A DNA stretch of 64,000 nt, from positions 1,492,352 through 1,556,351 of the forward strand of contig BSQZ01000071.1 in NCBI GenBank assembly GCA_033239005.1, read 5' to 3'. The position numbers and the translations under genes were made by a program. Shown piece after piece: positions 24,893-61,639 of the stretch. The notes beneath the pieces are model-generated. The model had not been told where the DNA came from. It worked only from the letters and a program-made list of their open reading frames with translations, and did not search any database. This stretch comes from Lamellibrachia satsuma. Taxonomy: Eukaryota > Annelida > Polychaeta > Sabellida > Siboglinidae. Numbering within the stretch: position 1 is the stretch's first letter; every line of letters starts with the position of its first letter.

Positions 24893-27590
24893 TGAGATTA
24901 CACTTCGTCTACATAAAACGAAACGATTTTTTTTTTATCTGCGGGTGTTGAACAGACCCGACAAATGATATTAATTATAAAAAAAGCTGTCCATAACTAA
25001 GAATATTTATTAAATGTGCGAGCTTGACATTAAGCTAATGTCTTCACCAATAAAAGTATGGTCTTTTATCAATGTTCTGATACCAGTACGATAGTCACCA
25101 GGTAATAGCCACAAACTAATTCGGGAAACATCCATTCACTTGACTCAGTGAAGAGCAAAACGTCCTGCACGGCGTAAGGCAAGTAAACACGTACAGCATT
25201 CAGGTAGCGTAAGGCAAGTCAACACGTACAGCGTTCAGGTAGCGTGGCCTCACGTACCACTAATTAACAGATGACACAATTTCTTTACCATTCATTAAAA
25301 TGCAAAACCTGGTCGTTTTTATTTAAAAATCATGTTATGTATAGTATAAATACTATTTATCATAGTATCGCAACCGCTCAAATGTGTTTTAATTAGAGAC
25401 AATTATTCAAAATAATTTGACCGTTATCTGTATATTTAAATTTTTCGTCCCGAATGTCATGTTTACATCGTATATATGCTGAGCGGCAAGGTCGGTAATC
25501 ATAAACAGATGACGGTCAAGTTATATTTTTAGAGCGGTTCATTGGAATACGTTGGGGTGGGGGGGGGTCAAAATGTTAGAATTTTTTACTACATAACAGG
25601 ATGTTACGATAAAAACAGACCTTGTACTTTTAAGTAAGTTGTCGGCGTCATGAAACCCAACCCATAAATGTGTTGGAGTCCGTAAATATGTCAACGGTAG
25701 TTCGCGTCATCTGCCCGCGTTAGTCGGCTCGATTGCGGCACAGCGATGTTTGTTTGTTCTCGTCGTGAGGGGCAAATGAAGTAATTTCGCGGCAGTTAGG
25801 CGCACGGACGTGATGCCGTTTCAATGGCTTTGAACGCCGACACATGTTGATATGTTGGTGCCTGAAACGAAGCGACGTAACGGAATGACGTAACGTGCAG
25901 TATCGTTAGACACGGGGCAACCTCCATGGATGCATTCTCCGTGGCTGACTATTATGTTGCGCGTCATTACTTCGCGTTTTATGCTTTTACTTTCTCAAAA
26001 TAGCCCTGATTCACAAACGGACAAGTTTCACTGAACGATGTTGACAAAATGTGGAAGACGTTAGCTACTTCAAACTCTATGAAAATCACGTTTATTCACA
26101 GTTATTGTCGACGCAGAATTGAGTATTCATATATTAGCAGAATATTCTAATATGTCAAGCAATGTCCAATGACACTCATCAGTCTAGTTAATTAATATAT
26201 TATATAAAAACAGAAAGTTCGAACTCACCTATCTTGCTAATTAATATAATTTATTAATTAACTAGATCGGTGAGTTAAAACATTTTGTTTACTACATAAT
26301 GTGAACAATTTGGTGACGAATAACATATATGAACATTAAATGAACATTACAACATGCATTAATATCCACAAATCGACAATTAGAAGTTAAAACCGCGAAG
26401 GCCTATACTAAATCATAGAGCATGAGCATTAGCAGTGGAAGATAAACCTACCTGTGTAGATCTACTACTAAAGTTATTCGACACACATTTATCAGCGCAT
26501 CATGCACGTCTCTCAACACGAAGAAAGCGAAACTGTCTTTGTTGACTACAAACATTTTTGTAGTTTACAATTAAACATTTAATATTTATTAAATGCAATC
26601 AACTTTAAGAAAAAAGCACCTTATGTAAGAAATAAATGCAATAGTATCATTTATTTATTAGTAGTCTATGTCAACATTTCGCTATTCAAACACTGACGCA
26701 AGTTCCGCAGTCGAATGAATTGTGTCGTAAACAACCACCCATTCGCGTTCGTTAGGCGTGAGTCTCGCATTCCTTGAAACCCGAGGATAACAGCCAACAC
26801 GTATAGGTCTACTTGTAAAAAACATGTACCCCACGAACGGCTGCTCGCATTCAACAAAAGGTGCATTGATCTTTTGCGCCTACGTCCTAAATTGATTCCG
26901 GCGAAGTCACAGGTATTCACAATCGCAGCAACATATTCCATTTATGTTGTCCTCTTCGACCAATTCAGTTATATTTCAGGTGACGCAACTGTATTTCTTC
27001 GTTATGGTTCGGTTCCATGTTATTAGAACGAAAATCACGTGGAATGTCAAGATACATTTTTTACAAACCGAAACCATTGGTCCGGGGGTAATTTTGGCAG
27101 CCACATTTGGTCATAAAACGAAACACAGGTTTATCGTGTTTAACTTTCCGTGTGCTAAACAGTTCTGTAAACGCTATCACAATTTTGCAATTCTCGTGTT
27201 AATTCACCTGTTGTCTATTTGTGTGCTAAACAGTTCTATAAACACTACATTATATCATAATTATGTATCTATCGGTTAATCTTTGTAACTTTGCACTTAT
27301 ATCTATTAGGGACCGACTTGCTCTGTTTAATATTTACTCCTCTAAAAAGGGCCTTCTATAACTTTAAAGTCAAGGGACTACCTTGGGCAGCCAAAACTGT
27401 TTTATTCAAGCAGATTTTTCAAAGCGGACCAACTGAGGCTGTCGAAACTGGTCCCACGGATCGATTTTTGTTCCGCAGTGATACTGCAGGTTGTTTTAAA
27501 ACGTTTTTGGAAAACCTGGGCTTGGGTGAGCGAAGACATGAAATTCACTGCAGCTGATAAACAATGAACACCGCCCATTAGGGTCTTTTG
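24893..27590. other. Intergenic region without recognised gene
   Basis: Mostly AT-rich. A local duplication of about 35 bases occurs at 25170-25240 (gcgtaaggcaagt..acacgtacagc..ttcaggtagc). The 25690-25930 part is CpG-richer. A poly-G run lies near 25557-25568. Open frames at 26666-27557 have no recognisable motif. Confidence 0.4.
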
Positions 27591-27597
27591 ATTGGAT

Positions 27598-27776
27598 ATG
27601 TTGTTGCCTTCCATTACATATTTTGTTGCCTTCCATTACATATTTTGTTGCCTTCCATTACATATTTTGTTGCCTTCCATTACATATTTTGTTGCCTTCC
27701 ATTACATATTTTGTTGCCTTCCATTACATATGTTGTTGCCTTCCATTACATATGTTGTTGCCTTCCATTACATATT
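27598..27776 (+). repeat. 22-bp minisatellite, 8 copies
   Basis: Nearly perfect tandem copies of ttgttgccttccattacata plus tt; the last copies carry a g variant (catatgttg). Confidence 0.95.
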
Positions 27777-29440
27777 CCTAAACGTAATAACACCGAGAAC
27801 GTGAACTTGAAGACTGTATTTTTCTTAAAATATAGCAATGATTAAACATTATATTATTAGTAAAGGTTCTTGACAGGGTAAGAATCAGTCATGTGCAATG
27901 TTGTCAAAATGTGGGCAAACCTCGTAAGTATAGAAGCTTTAAATCGATAACAAGTGACCCGACGCTCTATCACACGACCACCGCGCCTAACATGGTTAAA
28001 ATGCTGTTCTTCAATAAATATTTGCGATTAACGAATGATTGTGCTGACATTTTACAAGTTTATGAAACCATAACCGGTACGTTTTATGTATATACCTATT
28101 ACATATCCCCGTCAAGTTCGGTACATGACACAATGCGCTTACGATAATTATCTGTCAAACTACATTTTTTCAACGCCGCATGACAATACATATATATCTT
28201 TACACTACACGTTTGCTCTAAGTTCATAGGAGATTTACATGAGACGAATGTTCTACGTATCGATCTCAACGCGGCTATTAAATGGCATCTTCATCAAAAC
28301 AGGCAAATGTTTTTAAACCATTGGCAAAATTTATTTAAATCATGTCTCCGGTTGCATCTAACATACATTTTCGCACATAAATTCAACCTGGCGCGCAAAG
28401 ACCATAGAAGAGGAAACAAGTTCCAGAGATATTTCGAACAACGATAAATTCTACTTGGTATAGATTTCATTTGCGCTTACACAAGACCTGATAAGCCTAA
28501 TAAGGGAAAATAGTTTGACTCAACAAAAAACACGAACACCCATACTGCGACACGAATAACGAACATGATATTCAAGTTAAATATCAACAACATATATAGG
28601 ATATACATTTTTTATATACTGGCGGGCCTGTATCGTGATGTTATACACAATGATGCATTTAACCACAAATACGTCATATATATATATCTTAACTGGCAAG
28701 TGTTTAACACAACCGATTTTGGTTTACTGAAAATATACTTTCGATACAGTGTTTATGCAGAAGTAGTATTTGTCAAGACATACTCCATGGAATGTACAGT
28801 GAACACGATAATCAATAGTGTGCTTCTCTCGAACTCAAGTGTGACATTATCATTGAATGAATGTTTTATGCGTTATCTGCTTCAATTAGTAGTTATCAGA
28901 TAAGCGGATTGACCTGGTAGTTGCGACGTCGGTCGTTGCGTAGGGTAATCTAGATAGCGACCCCGCGGGGTGCGTTTCAACACTTACTTAACCCCCCCTC
29001 CAGAGAAACGGAAACCGGCGACACGAAGGACACACTGATACTGGGGTCAATTAATTACTCAATAGAATTTATATTGTTATTCAAGCAGCACGTAAGTTGT
29101 GTTGCATCCACGTAGAATGTGTTGTTTTATTTGTTAGATATATAATTACAGCACATTCACATTTTGCTTGACCTGATGTAACTCAAACGAATATGGTCAC
29201 AGATTTACTACGCAGCACAACGTATGACTGAAGTTATTAAGTTGGAAGGAATTATTGTTGTTATTATTATTATACCAATATTGAGATATAAGACTATGCA
29301 ATATTCTTACAAAAATGTCGCGTGTTCATTGTACGAAATTAAATGATGTCATACATTAAGTGATATGCGATTTTGTAAGATGGCTATCATAAACTAAAGA
29401 CCGTTGTTCATTAATGTACTTTACTTTTTGTGATTTTGTG
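27777..29440. other. Intergenic region, nothing recognised
   Basis: The 112-codon plus-strand frame at 28565-28903 has no homology motif that I recognise and AT-rich codons; not called. Confidence 0.4.
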
Positions 29441-29670
29441 TGTGTGTGCGTGCGTGCGTGCGTGCGTGCGTGTGTACTTGCGTGCGTGTGTGTGTGCGTG
29501 CGTGCGTGTGAGTGTGTATGTGTGTGCGTGCGTGTGTGTGTGTGTGTGTGCGTGCGTGCGTGTGTGTGCGTGCGTGTGTTTGTGTGTTTGTGCATGTGTG
29601 CGTGTGCGCGTGCGCGTGCATATGAATTTGTGGGTGGGCGTGTGCATGTGCGCGTGCGCATGCGCGTGTG
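29440..29670. repeat. (TGCG)n/(TG)n microsatellite
   Basis: Imperfect GTGC/GT array. Confidence 0.95.
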
Positions 29671-31190
29671 ACAACGCATGTGATTGCACGACGTATCGGG
29701 GAAGCGAAGGAATATGACTTATGGCAGATGACATTTTCAGGAATTCATTAAAACCTCATAATGACGTCCAATGGAAAAAAACGATTCCGATGTGTCTCTG
29801 TCGTACACTGTTGACTGCTGTACGGTGTATCCGATGGACGCGAAATTTGGACACCGACTTCAGAAGGTTGACCACATCGACTGGTTGTCGCGGCGTAATT
29901 GTTATGCGCGTCGAACTGAAATTGCTTATTCACTAAAGGCTGTTGAAACAGCATACTGCAAACACGTCGTCACGCACAAACAGTCATTTTGACTTATTAA
30001 CCCAAACCAACGCGATTTCGTAAAAATGAAGTTATGTTGATAATTTTGATATTACATTTGAAAGTTAATATTACAGTATATTTGTTATAATCAAATTAGT
30101 CACAATGGCTACACATAATTATGACCAATGCTTAATTAGTAAAATATTATATTACAGTATTAATAGTTAACAGTGCGATACTATCGACAGAGACTGACTT
30201 GTTAGATGTAACACAAACCTCGCGTGAACAGTCCAACAACTGAAGTCTATCGTATTTTTAGCTTTGATATTGTTTCATATATATTTTTAAGGAATTTTAA
30301 GAATCGCGTCTTTAAAAAAGCACGTGCATAAAGGCTGTCAACATTATTACGCTGCGGCAAAAATAGCTATAAATAACAGCTGGTCGAAAAAAAATAAACA
30401 ATTGTCGCTCTCTCCCGGTGCAGCAGCATACTAGTGAGTCGAACACATGTGTTGTACCAGCACAAAGCGCGTCTCTTGCATTAAGTCGCTCCGATGTCCG
30501 GCGTTTATTTTCACAGTAAATACGCCGCGAAATTTATGTATGACTAAGCCGGTCATACGCGCGCGGTAATTACCCTTAGCTCGCCCTTGCTGCGTCCTCC
30601 GTTCTCGGTCGGCCGTCGCGTGTGTCGGAGCGTGCTCGCAAGTGGGACCGGGACTAAACGACAACACGTGGACGGTGAGCGAGTTTCTCGATTGGGGTGA
30701 AATGGGTGTTTACGTTATCAGAAACTCGTTTCACGCACACAAAGATGTTTACCGTTTACGTTATCGACTGCTTCAAGATTGATTGGATTTATTGCGAACG
30801 TAGTACTACTGGTGGTGCCGCCTAGTGGTGGTGCGAAGAACAAACCATCTGAGTGGTGCAGTAGTCGTATATGTTAGTAGTCGTATCTTCCTAATCTGAT
30901 GACATATGTAATTTGTTATGCCATAGTGTCGTCTGCAACTGAAAGTCACTACAAGAAGGTCACTGAAATTGGTCTCGGAATACAAGAGAAGACGATACTG
31001 CGGTAGGGTAGTGTCAGGCGGACGTGTAACAGTTAACTTCGCGTTAATCTGCCGCAGCTATTCACGTAATATTCGGACAAACGAGAAATGTAGTATTTGG
31101 TTGCTTTGTTTATGCGAAGTCATTCTCAAACTCACTGAGAATATCATCCCGAAGTCAGTAAAACATTTTTTGGTGCAATTTCTAATTTAT
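29671..31190. other. Intergenic region; CpG-rich patch 30430-30680
   Basis: No supported gene. The patch at 30430-30680 is GC-rich (gcgcgcggtaattaccc) and may be regulatory. Otherwise AT-rich. Confidence 0.35.
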
Positions 31191-31915
<725 letters not shown>

Positions 31916-31917
<2 letters not shown>

Positions 31918-31950
31918 ACACACACGCACGCACGAACGCATGCACGCACG

Positions 31951-32005
<55 letters not shown>

Positions 32006-32166
32006 AATGTCACATATAGACAGAGACACGCACACACGCACAGACGCACGGACCCGCACACGCGCAGACACGCTTACACACATATACTCGTACAAGCATA
32101 CACGCATACACGCGAACACACATACACACAAGCACACAGACACACATACACACATACACACATATA
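31916..32166. repeat. (CA)n/(CGCA)n microsatellite
   Basis: CA and CGCA repeats, imperfect after 32005. Confidence 0.95.
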
Positions 32167-32500
32167 CAACAGTCTGATTACGTTACAGTATAATAATATG
32201 ATTTTGATTGCCAGTTAATGACACAAACATAGTAGTATACACTCCATCTTGAGGCTACGGTCCATATGTTGAACCACCCCGTGTGAAGGAACAGCGTCAT
32301 TTGGGGCTTATATGGCAATTTATTAACATGATAAAATATATGGGATATTTTGATAGAGAACATCACAGTCCTGGTTCAGCTCGAATACACGAAGCGACGC
32401 GATTAAACATATAAGTGGTAAGACTTTAATCCGATTTCTATACACATACTAAAGGCATTATATTCAATATGAGGTCCAATTCATGTTCACCATTAATATG

Positions 32501-32575
<75 letters not shown>

Positions 32576-33318
32576 TGTGTGTGTATAATAATTGATATGT
32601 GAAAAGTTTTAACATAAACGCTTTTTTTCAATCTCAACCAATGATATATTGAGGACTTGCAAATAAAAATGAATAAACTGTAAACTCTTTACATGACGGT
32701 TACTAAAACAATAAACAAAACAACTCGATGACACGTGGAGAGCAATCTTGATAACAATATAAATTAATGTGCAGTTTATGACATTTAAAAAAACGTCTTA
32801 AAAAGCGTAGCATCTATCTCATCAATATTAAGCAAAACAATGTACATACCAATATAGAATCATGTGCTTTGATACAGTTTCGACGTCATTAACGCCGAAC
32901 CCTTTACGTGCGCAATGTGATGATATTGACAGTTTAATGCACGTTGCCAGTTCCGCTTACGCTTTTACATTAGTTAATTACTTTAGTTCTTCATAGATTG
33001 CCTTCGAATGGCTCTTTGATGTTTGTGGCGTAGTACACGTGCTTAGGACATTGCACATTACTTATCATTTGCGTAACAAGCAAAAAAGCATTGAGTGAAC
33101 ATTTTAGTTGTTGCTCTCCTCTTTATCCCTGAAGTCCGGGTAATCAACAATTAGTGGTTAATAATAAGTTTTCGCTGCACGCAGTCCATCGTGTGCAATG
33201 CCGGTGGCGAATTAAGGTTGTGATCTGGCAGTTTGTCCTGCACTCTTTCTACCAGCAAACACTCATCTCGCAGGCCTCCACACGCACGAATCTATGCACA
33301 CGAACACAAAAGTGAGTC
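32167..33318. other. Region downstream of the receptor gene; includes (GT)n at 32500-32586
   Basis: Contains a GT/GTGC microsatellite (32500-32586). The rest holds the putative 3' untranslated region of the receptor gene next to 33319; no clear polyadenylation signal could be assigned. No other gene is supported. Confidence 0.4.
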
Positions 33319-56543
<23,225 letters not shown>

Positions 56544-56639
56544 GTCTCTCCTGCGCGAACGACAGGTCAGTGGACGAGAACAACTGAGGAAGATAACCAT
56601 AGCTACATATTCAATTCAGCTGTCCGTTGCTTACCTAAA

Positions 56640-56870
56640 TATCTAGGTGAGCATCCGGTTCCCCACTTACTTGAGCAGATACAGGAAAACATGAGGCCAA
56701 AACGCTCAGGTATGATTTTCAATGTGTTCTCTAAACTATCCGCCAGAGCGCGCCATTTGAATATATTGAAATACGCTGTTACATGTACTTTTGGCTGGGT
56801 TTGGCTGCATTGTAGCCAGTCCGCGAACGGGTCTGGTCGACTTGAGGACATGTTTAGCGTCATGTTGCGA
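56640..56870 (-). repeat. Dispersed repeat R3, copy 2
   Basis: Inverted relative to copy 1 at 39735-39945. It starts about 100 bases upstream of the receptor start codon, so it may lie in the promoter or 5' untranslated region. Confidence 0.8.
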
Positions 56871-57400
56871 AGTAGGAAGACTGAATGCTGAAGGAATTCA
56901 AACAATAAATATAAGCAGAGAAAACCGTTTAGCAGGTGCATTCTTTACACAGGAAATATTAGAATCAAACAATTGATATGCCGAAGTTGCACCAGGCATA
57001 GTATATGTCCCTTTGTGTTTGCCAGTCGCCTTCATCGATACGGATGCAACCTTGGATTGCTAGCCACCGAACAGTGCCTCTTCTGGGAGAGGCCGGCGCA
57101 ATTTTAGTTGTGGCCATTTTCGGCTTTCACGTAACACCGAATTGACCTATATAGGTCCTTATGTGTCGAAACCAAACATAAAAGGACAAGTAATAAGATT
57201 GTCATTGGACTACAATCATCAATATATTTCGGGAAGTTAGTCGCCATGCGTTCGCGTTAATGTAATATGGAATGGCAAGGCACAAGGCAACAACTTTGCC
57301 CAACACATACTTGAATGACGGCGCCATACTACTTCCGCGCACTCAACCTCATCGGCTCAAATTAATCACAGCCCACAGCATTACTAGCTTGGGCCTATAT
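56871..57400. other. Region upstream of the receptor gene
   Basis: No gene. 57040-57125 shows weak similarity to 63025-63125 (ccttggat.tctgg, gcaattttag, aacaccg), one of several modules shared with the 62-63.7 kb region. Confidence 0.35.
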
Positions 57401-57745
57401 TGGAAAATAATGGCAGCTGTAGAATTGGCATGCTAACATTGGGCCACTGTTGGTTGTTCGTCTGCAGCTACTGCGTAGTACTAGCTTGGTATGCCAACAT
57501 TGGGCCAATAATGGTGGCCAATACCATGCCAATATAACGCCATACGTTGGGCCAACATTTGACCGACATTGGCATAATAACGGCCCAGTCTTGCATGCCA
57601 ATGTTGGCAAGCAACAAATTTCCATGTTTTGGCTAAATTTGGCCCTGTGGATATCCAAATCTGTGCCCAATTGTGGCATGCCAACATTGGACCAAAATAG
57701 CTGCATACATTTGGCCAACATTGGCCCAAGTTTGAAATGCTATAT
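57400..57745. repeat. Degenerate TTGGCATGCCAACATTGGGCC repeat
   Basis: About 15 imperfect copies of a short, partly palindromic word (ttggcatgccaacattgggc) on both orientations. The ability to read through on both strands is a repeat effect. Confidence 0.85.
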
Positions 57746-58149
57746 GAGAAAGACGCAATGCAACAATCTGGCGGGTTTCGTGTTGCCTCGGGACGAAGAT
57801 GTAGAAGATTGGCACAACCGTATAATTTGTCGTAGATTAATTTTGTCACACACACGTACAAAGACTTTCGCGTATGAATAGAAACTTTCATATATATTTT
57901 GAAGACAATTGAACCGATCACAATAATCACATCAAATTTTTTAACCACTATAAAAGGCAGGTGTGTTAGCGATAGTTCCATTTCATATATAAGGGTCCGT
58001 TGTTTCGAATAAGATATCATAGACAACGCCTATCTGCCGAGATATTTTACAAACCTCCTCAATTTCGGATTTCGCGGCTTAAATAACCTATGCCACAATA
58101 GTTACAAGCTTGGCGATCATCAATCAATCAGCGAACGCTTAACTCTGTG

Positions 58150-58465
58150 CTAAAAGAAGATACATTGTTTCAATTGTTCGCACTTGCTTTCAACGACAAT
58201 CATGTGAGGTGACGTTTGTAGTATGTGCTATTGGTATAAAATGAGGACAACGTAGCTTCGGGGTGCGCGTTGTCGCATTGCAACAAATAGGCCAACTAAT
58301 TGTCGCGTCTAATCTCTATTAAATATAATGTTCCGGGGAAACTGCTCACATCTGAAAACATGCAAGCCTTATTCAAGCAGTCATCATAGCCGAAAACCGC
58401 ATGTGTTCCGTCGATGTTGTCATTGTTGCCGTTGTTGAAAGGCTGTTCTATTCAGCGGCCCGCGG
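58150..58465 (+). repeat. Dispersed module A, copy 1
   Basis: Homologous to 62495-62815 (words: cgacaatcatgtgaggtg, gtttgtagtatgtgct, acaaat.ggccaacta, cggcccgcgggttga). Non-coding. Confidence 0.85.
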
Positions 58466-58479
58466 GTTGAATGTTACAC

Positions 58480-58562
58480 ATTTGAACAGTAACGACGTCT
58501 GTAGCTGATAAATACGGTCTCGTGCCCCACCGGCTTAGCTACGACGCTCTCGTGTTAGGGTG
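58480..58562 (-). repeat. tRNA-like SINE head, copy 1
   Basis: On the minus strand GAGCGTCGTAGCTAAGCCGG contains an A-box match (TAGCTAAGCCGG), and GTTCAAATG about 43 bases later resembles a B box. The matching copy is at 62828-62940 on the plus strand. Pol III promoter-like arrangement, but not a tRNA gene (no acceptor stem pairing seen). Confidence 0.5.
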
Positions 58563-58621
58563 AAGTGTCGGGTATCCGAACGAACGTAGTGACGAGTAAA
58601 ACCTTCAACATTTCACCCTAC

Positions 58622-58634
58622 CTACATAGTTGCA

Positions 58635-58666
<32 letters not shown>

Positions 58667-58680
58667 TGAGTGTGTGCGTG
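58622..58680. repeat. (TGCG)n microsatellite
   Basis: TGCG tetranucleotides followed by GTGTGTGCGTG. Confidence 0.93.
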
Positions 58681-58682
58681 TT

Positions 58683-58860
58683 TAAACCGTCTCTCTAGTC
58701 GGCTAAGCTATCCGTTTTAGCTTGCAGGCTAATCCTTCCTACACTTATACTGGTCTAACGTTGGGTATGCTGAACTGTTCTGTGTGAACATAGCTTTAGA
58801 ACCATTGACATAACCTGTGTATCCATTGCTCTCTGCGTTCGTGTTGTGAAACCGTTCGCA
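58683..58860 (+). repeat. Dispersed module B, copy 1
   Basis: Homologous to 62133-62325 (aaaccgtctctctag.cggc, tgtgtgaacatagctttaga). Here it follows module A; in the other copy it precedes it. Confidence 0.8.
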
Positions 58861-59599
58861 TTAACATCGCACCTCTGTGCAACAGGGCCACGCTGGACAC
58901 AACTACGAATGTTCTCACATATGTTATTAATACTTTTGTAGCAATGCTTGTATAGCTTACTGTAGAAACACCTCTCACGATTGACATATAACGAACCTGT
59001 TGTGCGCCGATATCTATCCAGGACATATCCGTTTCGTTGATAACAAATCACAACAAAGGCATACGGTCACCATTTGCTTGCCAACGACCACCATTCGTGT
59101 AACCCTGTAATTTTCTCCATGCGCCACTATGTTATGCAACGAACCATGGCCAAACAAGTCGGAACAAGGGGCAGTCTCAAAAATAGAAATTTGGCGTTAA
59201 CGAAATTGGTTTTCCCAGGTCGGTTAATACCTGTTTTGTTTATCGCCGTACGTTGGTGTATTTCCCCCAAGACAGTGTTTGTTTTCCGACTACAATTCAT
59301 ATTATGATGAAACAGAAACAAAGGAATCACATAATTCTATGTTTTAAAATTGTCCCTAACCTGTCTGATGTTCACGGATAGCGTTACCCCTGTGTTAGTT
59401 GTTTACTAAGTTCTGAGTGAACAATATAAGAAATGTATTCATATAAACTAAAGTAAATTTAAACGCAGAACAAAAGACGATTGTCACATTCTACAACTAT
59501 TATAATGTGTTAGTGATTGTGTCAAACTCTAGCTGACATTACGTTACTACGTGGTTTATATTTAAATTTTGTATATGCTACAAAATATCTCTTTGTGTA

Positions 59600-59600
<1 letters not shown>
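58861..59600. other. Unique non-coding DNA
   Basis: No gene or repeat recognised. Confidence 0.4.
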
Positions 59601-59603
<3 letters not shown>

Positions 59604-59638
<35 letters not shown>

Positions 59639-59641
59639 TAC

Positions 59642-59706
<65 letters not shown>
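59604..59706. repeat. (TA)n microsatellite
   Basis: TA array with CATATACATA interruption. Confidence 0.97.
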
Positions 59707-59711
<5 letters not shown>

Positions 59712-59764
59712 GACGAATAATGTGTTCTAATATTATATATCGGCCCTACACGTCGAGAACTTAC

Positions 59765-59840
59765 ACATTTTCACCGCAATTGGATACAATACGTTAACAA
59801 CGATATTGAACAATTGCTGACCATATTGAAAGTAACAGTT
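59765..59840 (+). repeat. Dispersed module C, copy 1
   Basis: Homologous to 62932-62995 (tattggatacaatacgttaa, gaacaattgctgaccatatt). Confidence 0.8.
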
Positions 59841-60009
59841 CCATGTGTGAGGGAATATCAGTGAGTTGCATAAAGTTAGTAAAACAAATTACCCTTGATA
59901 TTTTATCTGCTGTTCTGTCGGTATATTTATTTATTGCTCAACCAAGAAAGTAAAATTTATTGATGCACTTAAATATGTGTATCTTTTATCTTGAGAAGAA
60001 GTGTCGGTA

Positions 60010-60668
60010 GTACTCGCCAGGCCCAACCTTCGAGCACAGACACCACTCGCCATGCCCACCCTTCCAGCACAGACACCACTCGCCATACCCACCCTTCCAG
60101 CACAGACACCACTCGCCATACCTACTCTTCCAGCGCAGACACCACTCGCAAGACCCACCCTTCCAGCACAGACACCACTCGCCATAACCACCCTTCCAGC
60201 ACAGACACCATTGGCCATACCCACCCTTCCAACACAGACACCGCTCGCCAGACCCACCCTTCCAGCACAGACACCACTCGCCATACCCACCCTTCCGGCA
60301 CAGACACCATTCGCCATACCCACCCTGCCAGCACAGACACCACTCGCCATACCCACCCTGCCAGCACAGACACAACTCGCCAGACCCACCCTTCCAGCAC
60401 AGACGCCACTCGCCAGACCCACCCTTCAAGCACAGACACCACTCGCCATACCCATCCTTCCAGCACAGACCCCACTCGCCAGACCCACCTTTCCAGCACA
60501 GACGCCACTCGGCAGACCCACCCTTCCAGCACAGACAGCACTCGCCATACACACCCTTCCAGCACAGACGCCACTCGCCAGACCCACCCTTCCAGCACAG
60601 ACACCACTCGCCATACACAACCTTCCAACACAGACACCACTCGCCATACCCACCCTTCCAGCCCATAT
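60010..60668. repeat. 33-bp minisatellite, about 20 copies, open in several frames
   Basis: Unit cccacccttccagcacagac then accactcgccata. Unit length is a multiple of three and the unit lacks stops in several frames, so long open frames appear on both strands: 269 and 277 codons plus, 226 and 183 minus. The plus frames give 11-residue repeats such as THPSSTDTTRH and IPTLPAQTPLA; the minus frame gives GGYGEWCLCWK. No signal peptide, domain or splice support was seen, so the safe call is a minisatellite. A mucin-like plus-strand gene (59991-60800) cannot be excluded. Confidence 0.9.
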
Positions 60669-61264
60669 GTCACTCATCACTGGACCTCTCAGCACTGCAG
60701 GCGAGCCTCCCGCTCCAACGCTGGTCTCTCCTCTCACACGCGACACAGACACCCCACAGCAACCCACTTGTCTTCGTCGACCACGACAGACAGTCGATGA
60801 TGATGTTGTGCTGCTGTTTTATATATATACATAAACGTTTTTAAACAGCAGTGTGATTTATTCAATAATTTTCCAGAATAATGTCCCCCACGTGCTCACA
60901 GGAAGTTGGATTGTATGGTGCTCAACGGTAGGACAATGATATACTTCTTGGATAACGTTTATCTGGTTATGTGAGAACTTTTCATTCAAATGCCAACTCA
61001 ACGTGTCTGGGAAACATTCAGCTACGCCGCAATAATTGCACGAAAGTGGTTATTTTGTTTAATCAAAATAGTGACAGTTTTTTATATATATATATACTTT
61101 GAATTGACTGGCCTGTTAGCCAATGACTCTATAGTTACATTGTTATGTAAATTCATGTTGTAGAACTGTGCGAAATTACAGTTACATCGAATTTTACATG
61201 TATACTTTGAACAATCCTGAGCATGTCGGTAACCTAGTTTCTTTGGGTTTCACTCATAATACAG

Positions 61265-61345
61265 GACAGACTGAGCTGAGCTTTGGAATAATCTCCTAGA
61301 AACAGTAGTGCAGACCAAATCTATTAACTCATTTGAAAACGCCTG
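61265..61345 (+). mobile_element. Possible LINE C-terminal scrap
   Basis: Plus-strand ELWNNLLETVVQTKSINSFE followed by NA and a stop matches the LWN.LP..V....S...FK pattern of CR1-type C-termini. Too short for more. Confidence 0.4.
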
Positions 61346-61639
61346 AAAAAAAAACAGAACCATCCTGTGGTATCCTAAGGTACAATATACATACAGAGAC
61401 GCATCACAATACTTATGTCACACCGGTGTGCATTCATGTGCCTGCTAATGTGAGTGTACACTAAGTTGCCACGCTTCACCACAACACACGAAAGGTCGTC
61501 ACTTTTGATAAGCGTACCAGTGTACTGCCACGTGACCCACAAACTACCGCGGCACTGCTATGGCATTCAACTCACGGTATGCGCTGTATATTTCAGCTGT
61601 TGTGGGCGATACATTACAGCGGCTCTGTTTTTTATCACA

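Noticed and set aside
27598..27776. Possible CRISPR-like direct repeats
   Set aside because: Direct tandem units without spacers; a minisatellite in animal DNA.
28565..28903. 112-codon plus-strand frame in the intergenic region
   Set aside because: No recognisable motif, AT-driven composition and no neighbouring exon signals; chance frame plausible.
57395..58026. Frames of 108-181 codons on both strands rich in Trp/Cys/Gly
   Set aside because: Produced by the TTGGC-rich degenerate repeat at 57400-57745.
58480..58562. tRNA gene
   Set aside because: A- and B-box-like words are present, but no acceptor stem, anticodon stem or intact GGTTCGAATCC loop could be paired; SINE head preferred.
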